Assembly (NCBI GenBank): GCA_019096155.1
Contig: JAHCVI010000001.1
Coordinates: 10,044,001-10,108,000 of the forward strand
Direction: 5' to 3'
DNA: 64,000 nucleotides
DNA from: Staphylotrichum longicolle
Taxonomy: Eukaryota; Ascomycota; Sordariomycetes; Sordariales; Chaetomiaceae
Shown here: piece after piece, positions 10,843 to 23,800 of the stretch
Numbering within the stretch: position 1 is the first letter of the stretch
Layout: every line of letters begins with the position of its first letter
The notes under the pieces: model-generated
What the model saw: the letters and a program-made list of their open reading frames with translations, nothing else
Told to the model about the DNA's origin: nothing
Database searches by the model: none
Translations under genes and position numbers: made by a program

Positions 10843-13383
10843 ATGACGACGCCGTCAACCACCCTGCGCAGCTCCGCGCCCTCCACCGTCACCACCGCCA
10901 CTACCACATCGACACTACCCTCCTCCACCTCCTCCCCAATCAAGCCCATCCTCCGCAAACCAACCACCTCCATCCTCGGCACGCGCGCCCGCCTCTCTGT
11001 CGATTCCGACTCGGACTCGCCCTCGGCTCCGCCCGCCAAGCGCCAGAAGAAGACGGTCGTCTTCAACGAGGAGCTCAATACGGTCAAGGAGATAAGCGGC
11101 AAGAGCCTCGAGGAAGCCAAGCGCGAGGTGCGCCAGGCGCTCGAGGGCCACGGCCGCGGGGACGACGAGGACTACGACGCGCTCAAGGAGATTTTCTTCT
11201 CGTCGGCGCCGCTGAAGAAGAAGAACAAGAAGCAGGCGGGGAGGAGGCGGGGGCTTGGCGGGGAGGAAGATGATGATGATGATGAGGATGACGAAGAAGA
11301 TGAAGAGGAGGAGGATGAAGAGGAGGATGGGGATGGGACGGACGCGCCCAAGCCGCAGGACCTGATCGTGTACGTGGTGGCGCTGACGGGGTACGTGCCG
11401 CTGCTGGGGAGGTCGTGCTCGGGCTTGCTGCGGAGCGTGCTGAAGTGCGCGTGGCTGGAGAGGGACGAGGGGTTTGCGCGGGCGTATATCCAGCTGCTGG
11501 CGGCGCTGGCGTCGGTGCAGGGGTCGTTCTTCACGCAGGTGCTCACCATGATTGTCGACAAGTTCACCGAGACGAGGTACGCGTCGAGTGTCGCGGGGTT
11601 TGAGCCGGTCGATCCGGAGACCAAGAAGCAGTGGCTGCATGTCGGGCTGAAATATCTGCTGGAGCTGTTCCCGGCGGGGCAGCATATCATTCTCAACTTG
11701 GTCGCTGCCAAGTTTCCGTACACCGAGGCGTCGAAGGCAGCGCATATGGAGTACATCGACCATTTGCTGCGGCTCAAGGCGGCGAGGCCAGAGCTGGAGC
11801 GGGATATCATGGAGCTGATTCTCTCGCGGCTGGTCAAGCTGGACGTGGAGATGACTCTGGACCTGGAGAACGACGATGATGAAACGACACGGGCGGTGCT
11901 GCGGCAGCTCGAGGCCGAGGACGCCAAGCACGAAGATGACGACGACGACAGCGACGCCGATTCTGTTCTTAGCGACGAAGACGATCTGAACGAGCAGGCC
12001 AAGCGCGTGCTCACGATCAAGAGCAAGCTGGAGACGATGGATGCCATACTCGATCTGCTGTTTTCGATTTACAATCCCGTGTTCGAGGACCCAGACAGCC
12101 CCGAGGCGGTCGAGGCGTTCCAGGACATGCTGAGCGATTTCTCCAATGTCATTCTGCCGGTATGTACTCTGGGGAGGGGCGTCGACTAGGGGTTGGAGAC
12201 TGACGGATTGTGCAGCATCTCAAGTCGCGACACACCCAGTATCTGCTCTTCAAGTTCGCCATGAAGTCCAACCATCTCATGGAGATGTTTATCGGAACGC
12301 TGTTTAATCTTGCGTAAGTTTACCTTGGTCAGGTTGGCGCACAAAGAAATGCTGACCTTCGCCAGGTTCGAGTCGAATCGACCGCCGGTCGTCAAGCAGG
12401 CTGCGGTTGCTTACTTGGCAAGCTTCACTGCGCGCGGTGCGAGGGTACAGAGCGAGCAGGTGCAGATGATCACCAAGACGTTTCTCGACTACATCGACCA
12501 CTACCGCGCCACGCACACCAACTGCCGTGGGCCGGACGTGAGGCGGTACAGCCAGTATTAGTGAGTTTTGAGAGCAGTATTTACAGATCATGCCGCTGAC
12601 CATCATCAGTGCGTACTTCCAAGGCTTGCTCTACATCTTCTGCTTCCGCTGGAGGGACTTGATTGATCGGGATTTGTTGCCGCCAACTCTTGACTGGGAC
12701 GACCCGGCGTCATTCATCGGGCAGGAGCTCCCCTGGATGGCTGGGCTGAAGTCGACTCTGCAAGCCAACATTGGCAGCAAGCTCAATGTAAGCCATCCAC
12801 TGTGCCATCGTGAACGCAACCGCCGCTAACTAAACCTTAAGCCCCTCAAATGCTGCTCCCCGGTCATCGTCGACGAATTCGCCCGCCTCTCCCACCACCT
12901 CCGGCTGATCTACATGTCAGTCACCCTCTCCCGCTCTTCCCACACCACACCCTCACATTCAACTAACATAACCCCTTCCACAGATACCCGCAAATCGAAA
13001 AGAACAAATCCGTCCACCTCTCCCAGTTCTTCACAGGCAGCTACGCCACCGGCGGCGCTCTCCGCGACACGGGGTTCGAGTTTGACGACGAGAAGTGGAC
13101 CCACCTCGAGGCGTGCTTCCCGTTTGACCCCTTCCAGCTGCCGACCGCGCGGCGCTGGCTGGACCTGCAGAACAGTTATGTCACGTGGCAGCCCATGGCG
13201 TTGCTGGGTCCGCATTTGCGGGATGAGGACGACGATGACGAGGATGGGGAGGTGAGCGAGGAGGAGGAGGAGGATAGTGAATTTGAGGAGGGTGGGTATG
13301 ATGACGAGGAGGATGGGGATGGGTTGGTGGGGAGTTTCAAGGAGGATACGGCGACAGATGAGGAGGGAGAGGGGTATGAGTGA
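10843..13383 (+). CDS. RRN3: RNA polymerase I transcription initiation factor Rrn3
   Basis: Six exons (10843-12159, 12216-12313, 12366-12560, 12610-12787, 12842-12915, 12984-13383) encode 753 residues. Rrn3 bridges RNA polymerase I and core factor at the rDNA promoter. The N-terminus is a Ser/Thr-rich leader with a short KRQKKTVVFNEELNTV motif near residues 66-79. It is followed by HEAT-repeat helices with signatures such as DLIVYVVALTGYVPLLGRSC, FEPVDPETKKQWLHVGLKYL, KHTQYLLFKFA-like and YAYFQGLLYIFCFRWRDL. A long Asp/Glu run at about residues 139-170 and a second at about 368-388 correspond to the acidic loops of the family; the C-terminus is acidic as well. Introns are 49-68 nt and all phases close. 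The start is the ATG in ACAATGACG; an upstream in-frame TTG is not a plausible start. The family fold is clear; the ends are low-complexity. Confidence 0.95.
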
Positions 13384-14209
13384 GGTTGGTGTTGGGGAGG
13401 GAATACCCATTGCTCAAGAGGAGGGGTTGGACGGGCGGTTTTTTGTCGCTTTGCAGGGATTTTTGGGAGGTTCACATTTACGGCATTGGTGTTGGGGTTG
13501 GGGGTTGCCAAAATAGCAGCATATCAGGGGCGTTGTTTTGGTGCCTGTTTATATACATACATGTAGCGACGGTGGGGAAAAGTTAGGGGAGGTGGGATAA
13601 TTCATGGTAGATGATGGTAGGTGAGATGAAAATCAAAGTGCAGTCAAATATTTGGAAGGACCTGATGAGGTATGGGGTGTATTCGACCGCCACAGTCCCA
13701 ACATGAAGTCGAAAAGAAGTACAAATGTGAGCAATCAGGAATACGCCTGGAAATGGTGTTGAGTATCATCCGTGTGGCGTGGGCAAAAGAGCGTCAAACC
13801 TCGAGATCGGTACCACGTTTGCGAGGACGGCGAGGCGAGGGCCGCTATGCTCAATTGGGCAGCCATTGGCGAAGCATCTGGCGAGGGCTGAGGCTGACAC
13901 AGATCTCTCTGGCTCTCTCTCATCTAACGTGAGTTGCGTCTTCTCTTTGCTTTGTCAAGTTGGTCATCGTTTCTTTTCGTGAGCGACTCGAAGTTACTAC
14001 GGCCGGGCAAATACGGTTTGGGAGTTTGTGCTACATATTTTCCGCTGGTGCGTGGCGTGTGCCTGACTGACTCCTGGGTTTGAGTGGTGAATTTGTAAGG
14101 CTGATTGATGGATTGATGTGAAGGCAAAGTACGAGAGGGTTCTGACACATCCCTCTCCAAAGGAAGCACGAGACACGAAATTTGAACGAAACGGGGTACG
14201 GAGTAGGCG
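13384..14209. other. Intergenic between RRN3 and the bZIP gene
   Basis: This 826-bp stretch holds the RRN3 3' region and the promoter of the next gene. No gene is seen. Confidence 0.5.
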
Positions 14210-16135
14210 ATGATGGCGGACGAAAGCAACGACCCCAGCAGGCCTTCGTTCTCGGAGTTTTGGAAAAAGTCCAAAGAGGCCCTGGGCGGCAAGAAGCTTC
14301 GGTTTGTTGACAGCACGCCGGGCCAGGGCGCGGGTTCGGGCTCGTCAGGTGAGTGGCTTTCAATTTGTCGATCTCAATGGTCATCTCGGTGTCCGACTGG
14401 CCGATTGCGTTGTCTGGCTTTTGTTTCTGGCCGTGGAATTGATGGCTTTCCTATCTCGCATCTCTCCTACACTGGGCAGTGGAGGAGGTTGCTGTTGGGG
14501 TGGATGATGTGGCTTGGCAAGCCAGCCCGTTGCGGCGACAAAGATTTGTCACTCCCTGGTGATACAACGCCATACGGGGCTGCGACTGTGGTTGGCCAGT
14601 GTCTCGGACTGAGCAACGGTTTGGATCGGACATCGAGCCCTCAGGGTGCTCACCTCCTCAGAAACCATTTCTCGGTGGATCCAGGGACATGAGGGGCTTT
14701 GATGCACATGGACGTACAAGGACTTTAGGGACGGCATATGGTGCTGTTCTGGGTTGGATTAAAGATGGGGGTGTTTCCGTTGTTTAGGTTACCTCTCTCG
14801 AGCTGTTTTCTTTCAGAACCCCTTGACTCGCTTCTCAATGCGTCCAAAGACTAAATTCCGATCTCGAAACTTAGGAGGGGGTGCCCAAGATGCAGCAACC
14901 ACAAACAACCCCCCAGACAAGGCCCAGATCCGGCGTGCCCAAGTGCGCAAGGCCCAGACAGAGCACCGGCAGCGCAAGGCCAATTATGTCAAGAAGCTCG
15001 AGATGGACGTGGCGCGCATACGCGAGATGATCGAGGACGCCGAACGTGACACGCAGGCTCTCCTGGACGAGAACAAGGCCATGCTGGCGCAGATCCAGCA
15101 GGCCGTCAACAACAACACTCTGTCTCTGTCGCTGGATCAAGGAGTGTCGTTGCTGACGGACCCGCCCGAGTCGCAGCTCAGCAGCGACACCAGGCTAAAC
15201 CTGCTCAAAGAAGCCGACCATGTCACCGTCTCTCTCGGCTTCGACGAGGTCATGAACGCGCCGACCTTCTACATCAGCAGCTCCCCATCCTCAACCCACT
15301 CCCAACTCTTTCCTGAAGAGACAAAGAAGGAATCCTCTCCAGCCGACGACGCCCTCCCGGATCTAACCCCCGCCCAAACCCAAGCAGCAATCAACTTTAT
15401 CCTCGCGTAAGTTTGACTTCTCCCCCTCTCTCTCACAACGTCCTCGTTACTCACACCGCAACCCCCGCCAGTCTCGAGCACATTTGCCGGGACCACTTCC
15501 ATCCCTCCCTCTACCACCCGCTCCCGCCCCCCTCCACCGTCCACCCCACGCCCTTGATCGGCCACCAGGCCAACGGCCACACCCTCATGGCCAGCAGTCT
15601 CGCCCTCCGCTCCGCGCCAGACCACATCTTCAAAGCCGCGCACAAATCGACAAACCGCCTCTTTCCGTCCCCTTCCCTCCCTTCCACTACCACCACCACC
15701 ACCCAAGAACAAGGCACCAACAACGACAACACCACCTCCCCTTCCTCCCCTCCGTCTTCCGCCCCCGCAGAGCCAGACCTCTCCTGGCGAGCCACCTCCC
15801 TCACCCTCCGTGCCATCCACGGCCTCGCCTCGTCGCTCAACCCCAACGACCAGGTCGAGCTGGCGCCCGTGCAGGCCTGGTTCGAGCTCGTCGCGAGGTT
15901 CGGGCCCGCGGTGCTCTTGGCCGAGGGGGTGCTGGAGGCGCTCAAGAGGGAGTTTGTCGGCGTGGTCAGGTGCCCGCACTTTGGGGCGGTGATGGAGAGG
16001 GGCGCTTTCGAGAGCGTTGTTGCGAGGGTGTTGGGCGGTGGGGGCGGGGGCGGGGAGGGGGAGTGTGATGCGGTGCGGTGCGGTGCGGTGAGATGTGGTG
16101 TGGTGAGGGGCGGTTGGAAGGGTAATTTGCTTTGA
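14210..16135 (+). CDS. bZIP transcription factor, fungal HRQRKA class
   Basis: Three exons are inferred: 14210-14348, 14875-15406 and 15472-16135, giving 444 residues. Exon 1 encodes MMADESNDPSRPSFSEFWKK and a GKKLRFVD motif. The basic region lies near residues 60-85 and reads KAQIRRAQVRKAQTEHRQRK followed by ANYVKKLE, with a heptad-repeat coiled coil after it (MDVARIREMIEDAE...LLDENKAMLAQI). The rest is a Ser/Pro/Thr-rich region with ALEHICRDHFHP and WRATSLTLRAIHGL-type helices that may be a regulatory domain. The basic region lacks the usual bZIP Asn-x7-Arg spacing and instead carries the Gln/His form seen in a group of fungal factors. Intron 1 is 526 nt, so an extra exon or a start in exon 2 (ATG at 14838) cannot be excluded. 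The last 35 residues are Gly-rich and partly encoded by a pentanucleotide repeat, so the annotated end may be unstable. Confidence 0.82.
16071..16090 (+). repeat. Pentanucleotide tandem repeat CGGTG x4
   Basis: Four perfect copies of CGGTG lie in the last coding exon of the bZIP gene and are followed by degenerate GTGGTG copies. Because the unit is five bases, gain or loss of one copy would shift the reading frame of the last residues. Confidence 0.9.
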
Positions 16136-19100
16136 GAGGATGAGAGGTAGAGGTGGGAAAGGATAATGGGATCGTGATTGAGTCGGGTCGTTTGTGTCTA
16201 GACGCAGATGGCGTGGTTAAGAAATTGCGCAGTGCGGTTCTCCCCTAAACTGTGGGATGTATATATTTCCCCCCAATGTTTCTGTACCTGCCTAGCCCCT
16301 AATGCTCCGTCCAGTTGATATCTAGGTCCCGGAGGCCTTTCTTTGGGGAATGTTGCTCTGCTCAGAGGGAAGCAAGCCCCTGGACGCCTGGAGATAGTTA
16401 CATGGCACTGTCTCACAGAATAGACATGGCATCACGTTATGCCTCAAGGTTGCGCGAAAACACCAGGCCAAGGATATCGAAAGTTGAATCCCCTGGCGAA
16501 CATCAACACCGCGAAACAATGACCAACAGGCGACTATGACGGCTAGACGTAGTCTGGGAAACGTGCACGGGTTGATATTATCAAGTGCCTCTTCCCACCG
16601 CGCTGCCAACTCAACACCTCAGCAAGTATCACGAGCGGACACCAGAACGCCTCGACGATGAGTTTAAAAACGAGCTTCGCGACGAGGGCGGAGTACGGCC
16701 ATTAAAGTACTACGGCACCTGACTGATCAACTCGCTCATGCCTGATGCGCTTGTTTACATCCAGTGAATCCCGCCCGACGCTAACGCTTTGAATGGTGAC
16801 GAGCAGGGCAGTAGACAGTAGGAGAGCTTGTTTCATAACTGCAGACGTCCAGCACAAAATCAAATTGCCTCTTGGCACAATATGAAAGGGGGGCAGAAGA
16901 GCCGCCTGTGTCTCGAATGCTCATGTACCCGCAATGTAAGACAGTGCGGTGCGGTTCTGAGTCCCGGGCCGGCGATTATTTTTGGCCCCCTGGAAAGATG
17001 CGTGTGTGATTTCAAGACACAAGACTCTACGGTGCCGATGGTCCGAGTCAACCAATGCAAGGGAGTCAATGGACACGCTCAGACGCGGATGACATCCCTT
17101 ACAGTTGACAAACTCTTGCCGTCGTATTCTATCGTCCCCAACAAGCAAACGTGCAGTGCATCTCCGAGTGATCCGCGGCGAGCTTACTCAGTCCATCTCA
17201 AGGAAAGCAGACGGTTGAGAGGGGCTACACACGGGAATCCTACAGTGGCATTGCAGTCGAGTGCGGTGTCACCCGAGACGCTGTGTTGACACATATATTG
17301 AACATTTCCTCCTGCTTGTCGCTGCCTGAGCCGATGGCCGCAGAGAATCTGCTGATTGAGTCGATGCCCAAGCAGAGGCAAGCCGTGAGAGTCTTGGAGC
17401 GGCTTGGGATGGCCTGATAAGGACCAGTTCGAGGGCATGCACCGCGATGAGCCGGCCAAACGGGTGACGGGCTCTCGTCGGGGGAGGACGCGCGGTGATG
17501 TCGGCCAACGGTTCTCGGGCTTGGTACGTAGGTGCGGCTGAGTCGGGCGTCGGGGATCATGACTTATTTTCGACCTGACCGCGGAGCGGAGAGAGTTGTG
17601 GGATGATCCGACTTACGTCTTGTCTGGCACGACCAAGACGGTCGAGATGTTGCATTGCAGCAGCGTTGGGGGTGGCGTTTCTCCACCGCTTCCTCTTGGT
17701 ATCGGCAGCACGGCACGAAACAGGAACAAAAAAACATGCCGAAAGCATTCACTTTGCCATGTCAGCACTCGGACAGTTTCGGCTTCTCTGAGAGTTTCTC
17801 CCGACGCCCAATCTGAGCCACCTTGACCCCCCTCAAAGCTTGTTTTGTTCCAGTGCGCTGCGGTCAGTCCCTGCTGCAGTTCTGCAAAAGGATCAACGGA
17901 TAAGGGGGTGAGGGATGGTGTGGCTTTTCTTCAATAGCGCGACGCATGGTCGATGCACAGGGGGGCAACACGAAGTCTTTTGGACTTTTCCTGATCTGGT
18001 CTGAATGGGGATTTGCTACTTTCCTGTGTTGATAGGGCCGGGCAGATCGACAGTAAGCAAGCCAGATAGCGGGATGATACAGGTTCAGATGCTGCAGCCA
18101 AGTGCACACTTCCCCACGTCTGTGTAACTGGGGCGCTGGGCGAACCCCTCTCGAGGTGGAGGCCGGGCGAAGTTGAGGGGGGTTTGTGAAGTTTTCTCGA
18201 CTTCGAATGACGTCCAGCGTCCAGCCAGACGGGACGGGATCGTGGATTCGGGAGATGGCAGTAGCGACAGTGTGATTTTCGGATGAACCGTCAATCATGA
18301 AGATCGCCCGGGACGGACCATGGCGCCGGTTGGCTGCTGGGAATTCCGGGTTTGGAAATGTGACACCCAGGGCTCACCCAGGCTGCCAGCCTGCCAGGCT
18401 CCCAGGCTTACCACTAGCCAGGCACCGTCGCACCGAAGTGGGCGTGCTCCCGGCGCCATGGCCGACTGCTGTGAGTGGACAGCTCCCGGGCTGGGTGTGG
18501 GGAAGAGCCAATCTCGGAGGACCATCATGCACAGAAAATGCAAGCATCCCTCGGGGTGGGTGAATGGAAGAGCCCAAAAATACCCAAGGGACAGACCCCA
18601 TAGGGCTCCGCTACACGTGTCGTCCATGGATTTATCGATGCCATGGACACACACGAACGGGGATTGAACAAGATTCTGAGCGATGGGAGCTGGGAACACC
18701 TTGCCACACCGAGGCAGTTTTTGAGCCAGCTGAGATTGGTATTCAGTCGCTCAGAGGCGTGGTCTCGGCCAGGACTGTCACGACACCAACAGAAGCGAGC
18801 GACGTCAACAGCCAGCCTGGCGATCAGCTGTGTGGACCTTCCGAGATCTTGGACTAACGTTAAACAAAAAAACAAAAAATTGGCCGGCCCCTGAAACAGA
18901 GCTCCAGATCGTAATCCAGTGGCCGGCTGAGCTTGAGTTGGCCACCGCCCCCCTACACTAAACCCCGCGGAGGCCCGGGAGCTTGAAGATCCACCCCCTG
19001 CGGCTTGATGATGACTGGACGGCGTTAACGAGAGACTGTGATATCGAAACAAAGCTCGAGATTTTACCTCCGTACCCCTGATTCCAATTCCTCAGCGGTT

Positions 19101-20818
19101 TCCTTCTTGCCCTGCATTTTGCAGGACGCCTCCTGAAATTCCTGGTTCTGGAACTGGGAAGTTGGAACTGAGCTTGAACGATCCCGGGCAAGCGCGGTCT
19201 TGTCAGGCGGGTGGGGAGCTTTCCGGGCAGCCACGCTATTACCTTTTGGTGTTCTCAGCTGGCTCCTCTTCAAAATTCTCGAATGATTTGCGGCCAATGG
19301 CGACAGCGACTTTGAGTGCCCCAAAAACGCCGACTCTTCAACCTGCAGCGTCTCTGCGTGTTTTTCTCGAGCTGAATCCATGCTGCAACAACCGAGACTG
19401 CGTCGCCAGCACACAACCCCTTCCATCGCTCAATCGGCGAGTCGCCTGCGGCCTCGGTCGACCGATTCCATCAGGTGATTCCGGACGTCCAGTCTCAGCC
19501 GGTCCAGTGAGTGGCCGACGGAATCGGGGCTATCAGCCGCGATGTCAATAGCCCGGCCCAGCAGCCGGGATCACTATTTCAATAGCCCCAAACCCCCGGC
19601 GCCAGCACCAACAACCAACAACTGAAACCGCTCGGTCTGGCCGGTACACGTGGAGCAAGTCTGGCGTTGATCCGGAGAGAAGTCACCGGTGAGAAGATGA
19701 AGGACAAAAACATGGCTCAGCATGCACAGAAGCCGAATGACAGAGGTTGCCCAGCCTGTGCCGGCATCCCTTCTCGTATTGCTCATGCACGCCTGCGCAG
19801 CCACCTGGCAGGGTGTCACAGACCCCTCCATGCAGCCCAAGTTCTCCCCGACGCCCAATTGGCCCACCTGCCCCAAATGGCTCTTTTGGGGGTCGCCAGC
19901 CCGGCAGTCCCTGCAGGGCGGTGCCTGGACTGGGGTACGAGAGCGAGCCCTTGATCTGGATTTGCGTCTTGGCACCTCTCATCTCCACATCAGCCAGTCT
20001 GTCTTCAGCCCACGGTCTGGACGGTCTCTGTCACCAAAACAGAGGCAACGGGGGCATCAGCCGCGCTGGGCCAGTTCCAGTGCCCGATGTGCCCGGGCAT
20101 CTTCACGGTAAACCGTCACGAGGGCGTACCGTCGCCGTCCAATTGTGAAAAGTCACCCAGGCCCAAGAGATCGTCACTGCGGCCAGAAGTGGGATGGACG
20201 TCCTGCTGTACTGCCCTGCATCTCGCACGGGGCAGCTCAGGGGCAATTCACAAAGGCTGCCTTGACGGTCATTTCCCGCTTAGCGCCTCAAATCCGCGCG
20301 CTTGGGAAAGATCCACGATTCGAACATGACTCTTGAGGACATCATCGACGACAAGTCAAGACGTTGATGAGCGCTTGTTGGAAATTACGGATGGTGAGTG
20401 TGCTGCACGGTTCACAATGTGCATTACTGGACCCCTGTTGGCACTCGCCCTCCGCCGCCCACCACCCCTGCAATCTAGGACACCGCCCTGTCCAAGATGG
20501 GAGACTCGGCCCACTGCCTCTCGCTTGTAACCCTTGGCCAGGCCATTCTGCTCGATGCTAGTGTAGCTCGCTGGGGCCAGCGAGCACGCTGCCCCTGTCT
20601 ATGGCATCCCAAAGAACAGGAAGAGAACCACCCTCGGCCGTGTCACCCGCGATGGACCCGCCTCGCGGCCGAGGGATTCTATATCTTCAAATGCCTCCCC
20701 CCACATCTGCTCTTGGCTTCTCTCTTGCTTCTCCTTTACTCCGACCCCGACGCTCGTTTGTCCTGTCCTGTCGCTTTGCTGGTGTTGGCGTCCGCTGCTG
20801 GACGCGCCCGTCTTCAAG
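16136..20818. other. Gene-poor interval of 4.7 kb
   Basis: No coding region, RNA gene or transposon is recognised. Open frames reach about 175 residues but overlap antisense to one another and read as Cys/Arg/Pro-rich nonsense. A small cluster of three CCAGGCT heptamers occurs at 18378-18408. The right end (about 20.67 kb, with TTCTATATCTTC followed by CT-rich sequence) looks like the core promoter and leader of the oxidase gene that starts at 20819. Confidence 0.45.
20671..20682 (+). promoter_or_regulatory. TATA-like element upstream of the WSC oxidase
   Basis: The string TTCTATATCTTC lies about 140 bp before the start codon and is followed by pyrimidine-rich sequence (CCTCCCCCCA, TCTTGGCTTCTC), the usual arrangement at strongly expressed fungal genes. 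The assignment rests on sequence appearance only. Confidence 0.35.
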
Positions 20819-23800
20819 ATGAAGGCCTCACCACCAAGGTCGCTTGTTTCTTCCCTTCTTTTGGCTTCGGTAAGACTTTGCATTGCTGCTCTTGATCCGG
20901 GCTCGGCCGAGTCTGCCCCGAAGAGAGAGACATGAAGCTGACCTGCCTCTTTAGCTCCCACTCTCGCTTGCCCAGCTCTCCATTCCCGCGACCCTCCCGG
21001 GATCATGGGCCTATCAAGGATGCTACACCGACGTGCCCGGCCGGACGATTAACAGCGCCGGTTACGCCGATGGCGCCGCCATGACCATCCAGGCATGCCT
21101 CAACTTCTGCGCTTCGAAGGGCTTCCCGTATGCCGGCACGGAGTACTCGGTTGAGTGCTTCTGCGGCAGCTCGCTTGCCGCCACTGCCGCCAAGGTCGCC
21201 GACTCGGTCTGCAACATGCCTTGTTCGGGAGACGCCACTCAGCCCTGCGGCGCCGGAAGCAGACTCACGCTGTTCCACACAACTGCCATCACTGGACCGG
21301 CACCAAACCCGGGCGTGAATGGCTACCAGTACTTGGGTTGCTATTCCGAAGGAACGACTGGCCGTGCCCTCACCTATGGCGCCGGCCTTCCGGGGGCTGA
21401 TATGACGGTCGCCAAGTGCACCGCTGCCTGCCGGGCGGCAAACTACATCCTTGCCGGTGTCGAGTACAGCGGCGAATGCTGTACGTGACTTTGAAGCATC
21501 TTGGAAGAAGGCCTTCTGAGCTGACTCGAGATAGACTGCGGAAACACCATCGCCAACGGCGGCGCTCCCGCTACCAGCGGTTGCGACATGCTCTGCAACG
21601 GCAACAGCACCGAATACTGCGGTGGTGGTAACCGTCTCAACGTGTACAACTACCAGGGCCAGTACAACCCGACGGCGGTCTCAACCTCTTCTGCGACGGC
21701 GTGAGTCATGAACTGTTTTTGTGCGCCCGATCATCTGCTAACACGGCCCAGTGCTCCGACTGGCGGCAACCCGAATCCGACTCCGGCTGGGCCGTCCCAG
21801 CCGGCCACCGTTGGTACCTACAAGTGGTACGGGTGCCGGACCGAGGCCACCGGCATCCGCGCCCTGAGTGCGACCACCTTCGCTTCCGACACCATGACCC
21901 TCGAGGCTTGCAAGGCCTTCTGCTCCGCCTTCACGTACTTCGGCGTCGAGTACTCGCGTGAGTGCTACTGCGGCGATAGCTTCAACGCTGGCTCCGTCGC
22001 CGCCCCCGCGGCCGACTGCAGCATGACTTGCATGGGCGCCCCCAGCGAGTACTGCGGCGCCGGCAACCGTCTGTCTGTCTATGCTCGGGACGGCACCGCC
22101 CCGCCCAGCTCGGTCAGCTCAGCCACCCCCACTGCTCCGGCAACGTCTTCTGCCGCTCCCGTCCCTACTGGTCTGCCGGCCGGCTGGACCTACCAGGGTT
22201 GCTGGATCGAGGGAAAGCAGGGCCGCGCCCTTCCGTACCAGGTCCCCGACAGCCAGGCCAACAGCCCCTCGACTTGCGCGAACGCGTGTCTGGCGGCCGG
22301 CTACAGCATCTCCGGCACCGAGTACGGCGTCCAGTGCTTCTGCGGCAATGCCATCTACAATGGCGGTGTCAAGACTGTTGAGTCCGACTGCAGCGTGGCT
22401 TGCCCTGGCGCGCCCACCCAGAAGTGCGGTGCGGGCGATCGTCTGAGCATCGTCTCCAACGGCACCCCCCAGAGCTACGCTCCTCCGGCCCCGATCCCGA
22501 CGGTCGGCGACTGGAAGTACGTGGGCTGTGCTGTTGACAACATCAACGACCAGCGCACCTTCTACTGGCAGCTCTTCTTCCCTGGTGTCATGACCCCCAA
22601 GATGTGCCTGGACCGCTGCCAGAAGTACGGTTACCACGCTGCTGGTCTCGAGTATGGTGAGGAGTGCTACTGCGGTGACCCGGAGAACATCAACACCCGT
22701 GGCTCCAGCTTCCGCCCCGATTCCGAGTGCGGCATTACCTGCGCTGGCAACGCGTCCGCCATCTGCGGTGGCCTCTCTCGTCTCACCACCTACTTCTGGC
22801 AGGGCCCCGCGCTCTACTCGTGGGATTTCCCCCAGGACTACCGCGCCGGCCAGTACCAGTTCCTGGTCGACGGTGTCAACATCCCGCTCATCACCCAGGA
22901 AACTATCACGGGCAAGGTTTCGTTCATCTCCAAGGGCGCCACCGGCCCCGGCAACGAGACTGGCGCGTACGAGTTTGATCCCATTACCAAGACTTTCCGT
23001 ACGCTCCACATCAAGACCGATGTCTTCTGCGCTGCCGGTGTTACTCTGCCTGACAAGGCTGGTCGCCAGCTGAACATTGGTGGCTGGGCCGGTGACGCCA
23101 CCTATGGTACCCGTCTGTACTGGCCCGATGCCGCCGGCACTCACGACTGGGAGGAGAACGTCAACGTGCTTAAGCTCCAGGCCGGCCGCTGGTACCCCAG
23201 CGCCATGATCATGTCCAACGGTTCCGTCATGGTCATTGGTGGTTCCATTGGTTCCAACGACGCTGCTACTCCTTCGATTGAGGTCCTGCCCTACACCGGG
23301 CAGGCCCCTCTCACGATGGATTGGCTGGTGCGCACCCACCCCAACAACCTGTACCCCTTCCTCGCCGTCATGCCTAGCGGTGGCATCTTCGTCCAGTACT
23401 GGAACGAGGCCCGGATTCTTGACCCCGTTACCTTCGCCACGACGAAGGTGCTCCCGAACGTCCCTGGCTCCGTCAACGACGACAAGGGTGGCCGCACCTA
23501 TCCTCTCGAGGGTACCGCCGTGCTCCTCCCCCAGAAGTACCCCTACGATCAGCATCCTCTCGGTGTCCTGATTTGCGGTGGCTCGACCGAAGGCCCTGGA
23601 CACGCCATCGACAACTGCGTGTCCACCTACCCCGAGGCGGCCAACCCCGTGTGGGAGATCGAGCGCATGCCCTCGTTCCGTGTCATGTCTTGCATGGCCC
23701 CGCTTCCCGACGGCACCTATCTGATTGCCAACGGTGCGCAGCACGGCGTTGCCGGCTTTGGTCTCGGTAGCAACCCCAACCTCAACGCCCTGCTCTACGA

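Noticed and set aside
10915..12047. Frames of 338 and 291 residues antisense to RRN3
   Set aside because: They are Ser/Leu/Arg low-complexity shadows of the Asp/Glu-rich RRN3 exon.
16136..20818. Transposon or repeat-induced-mutation remnant in the gene-poor interval
   Set aside because: No reverse transcriptase or transposase motif, terminal repeat or AT-rich skew was seen.
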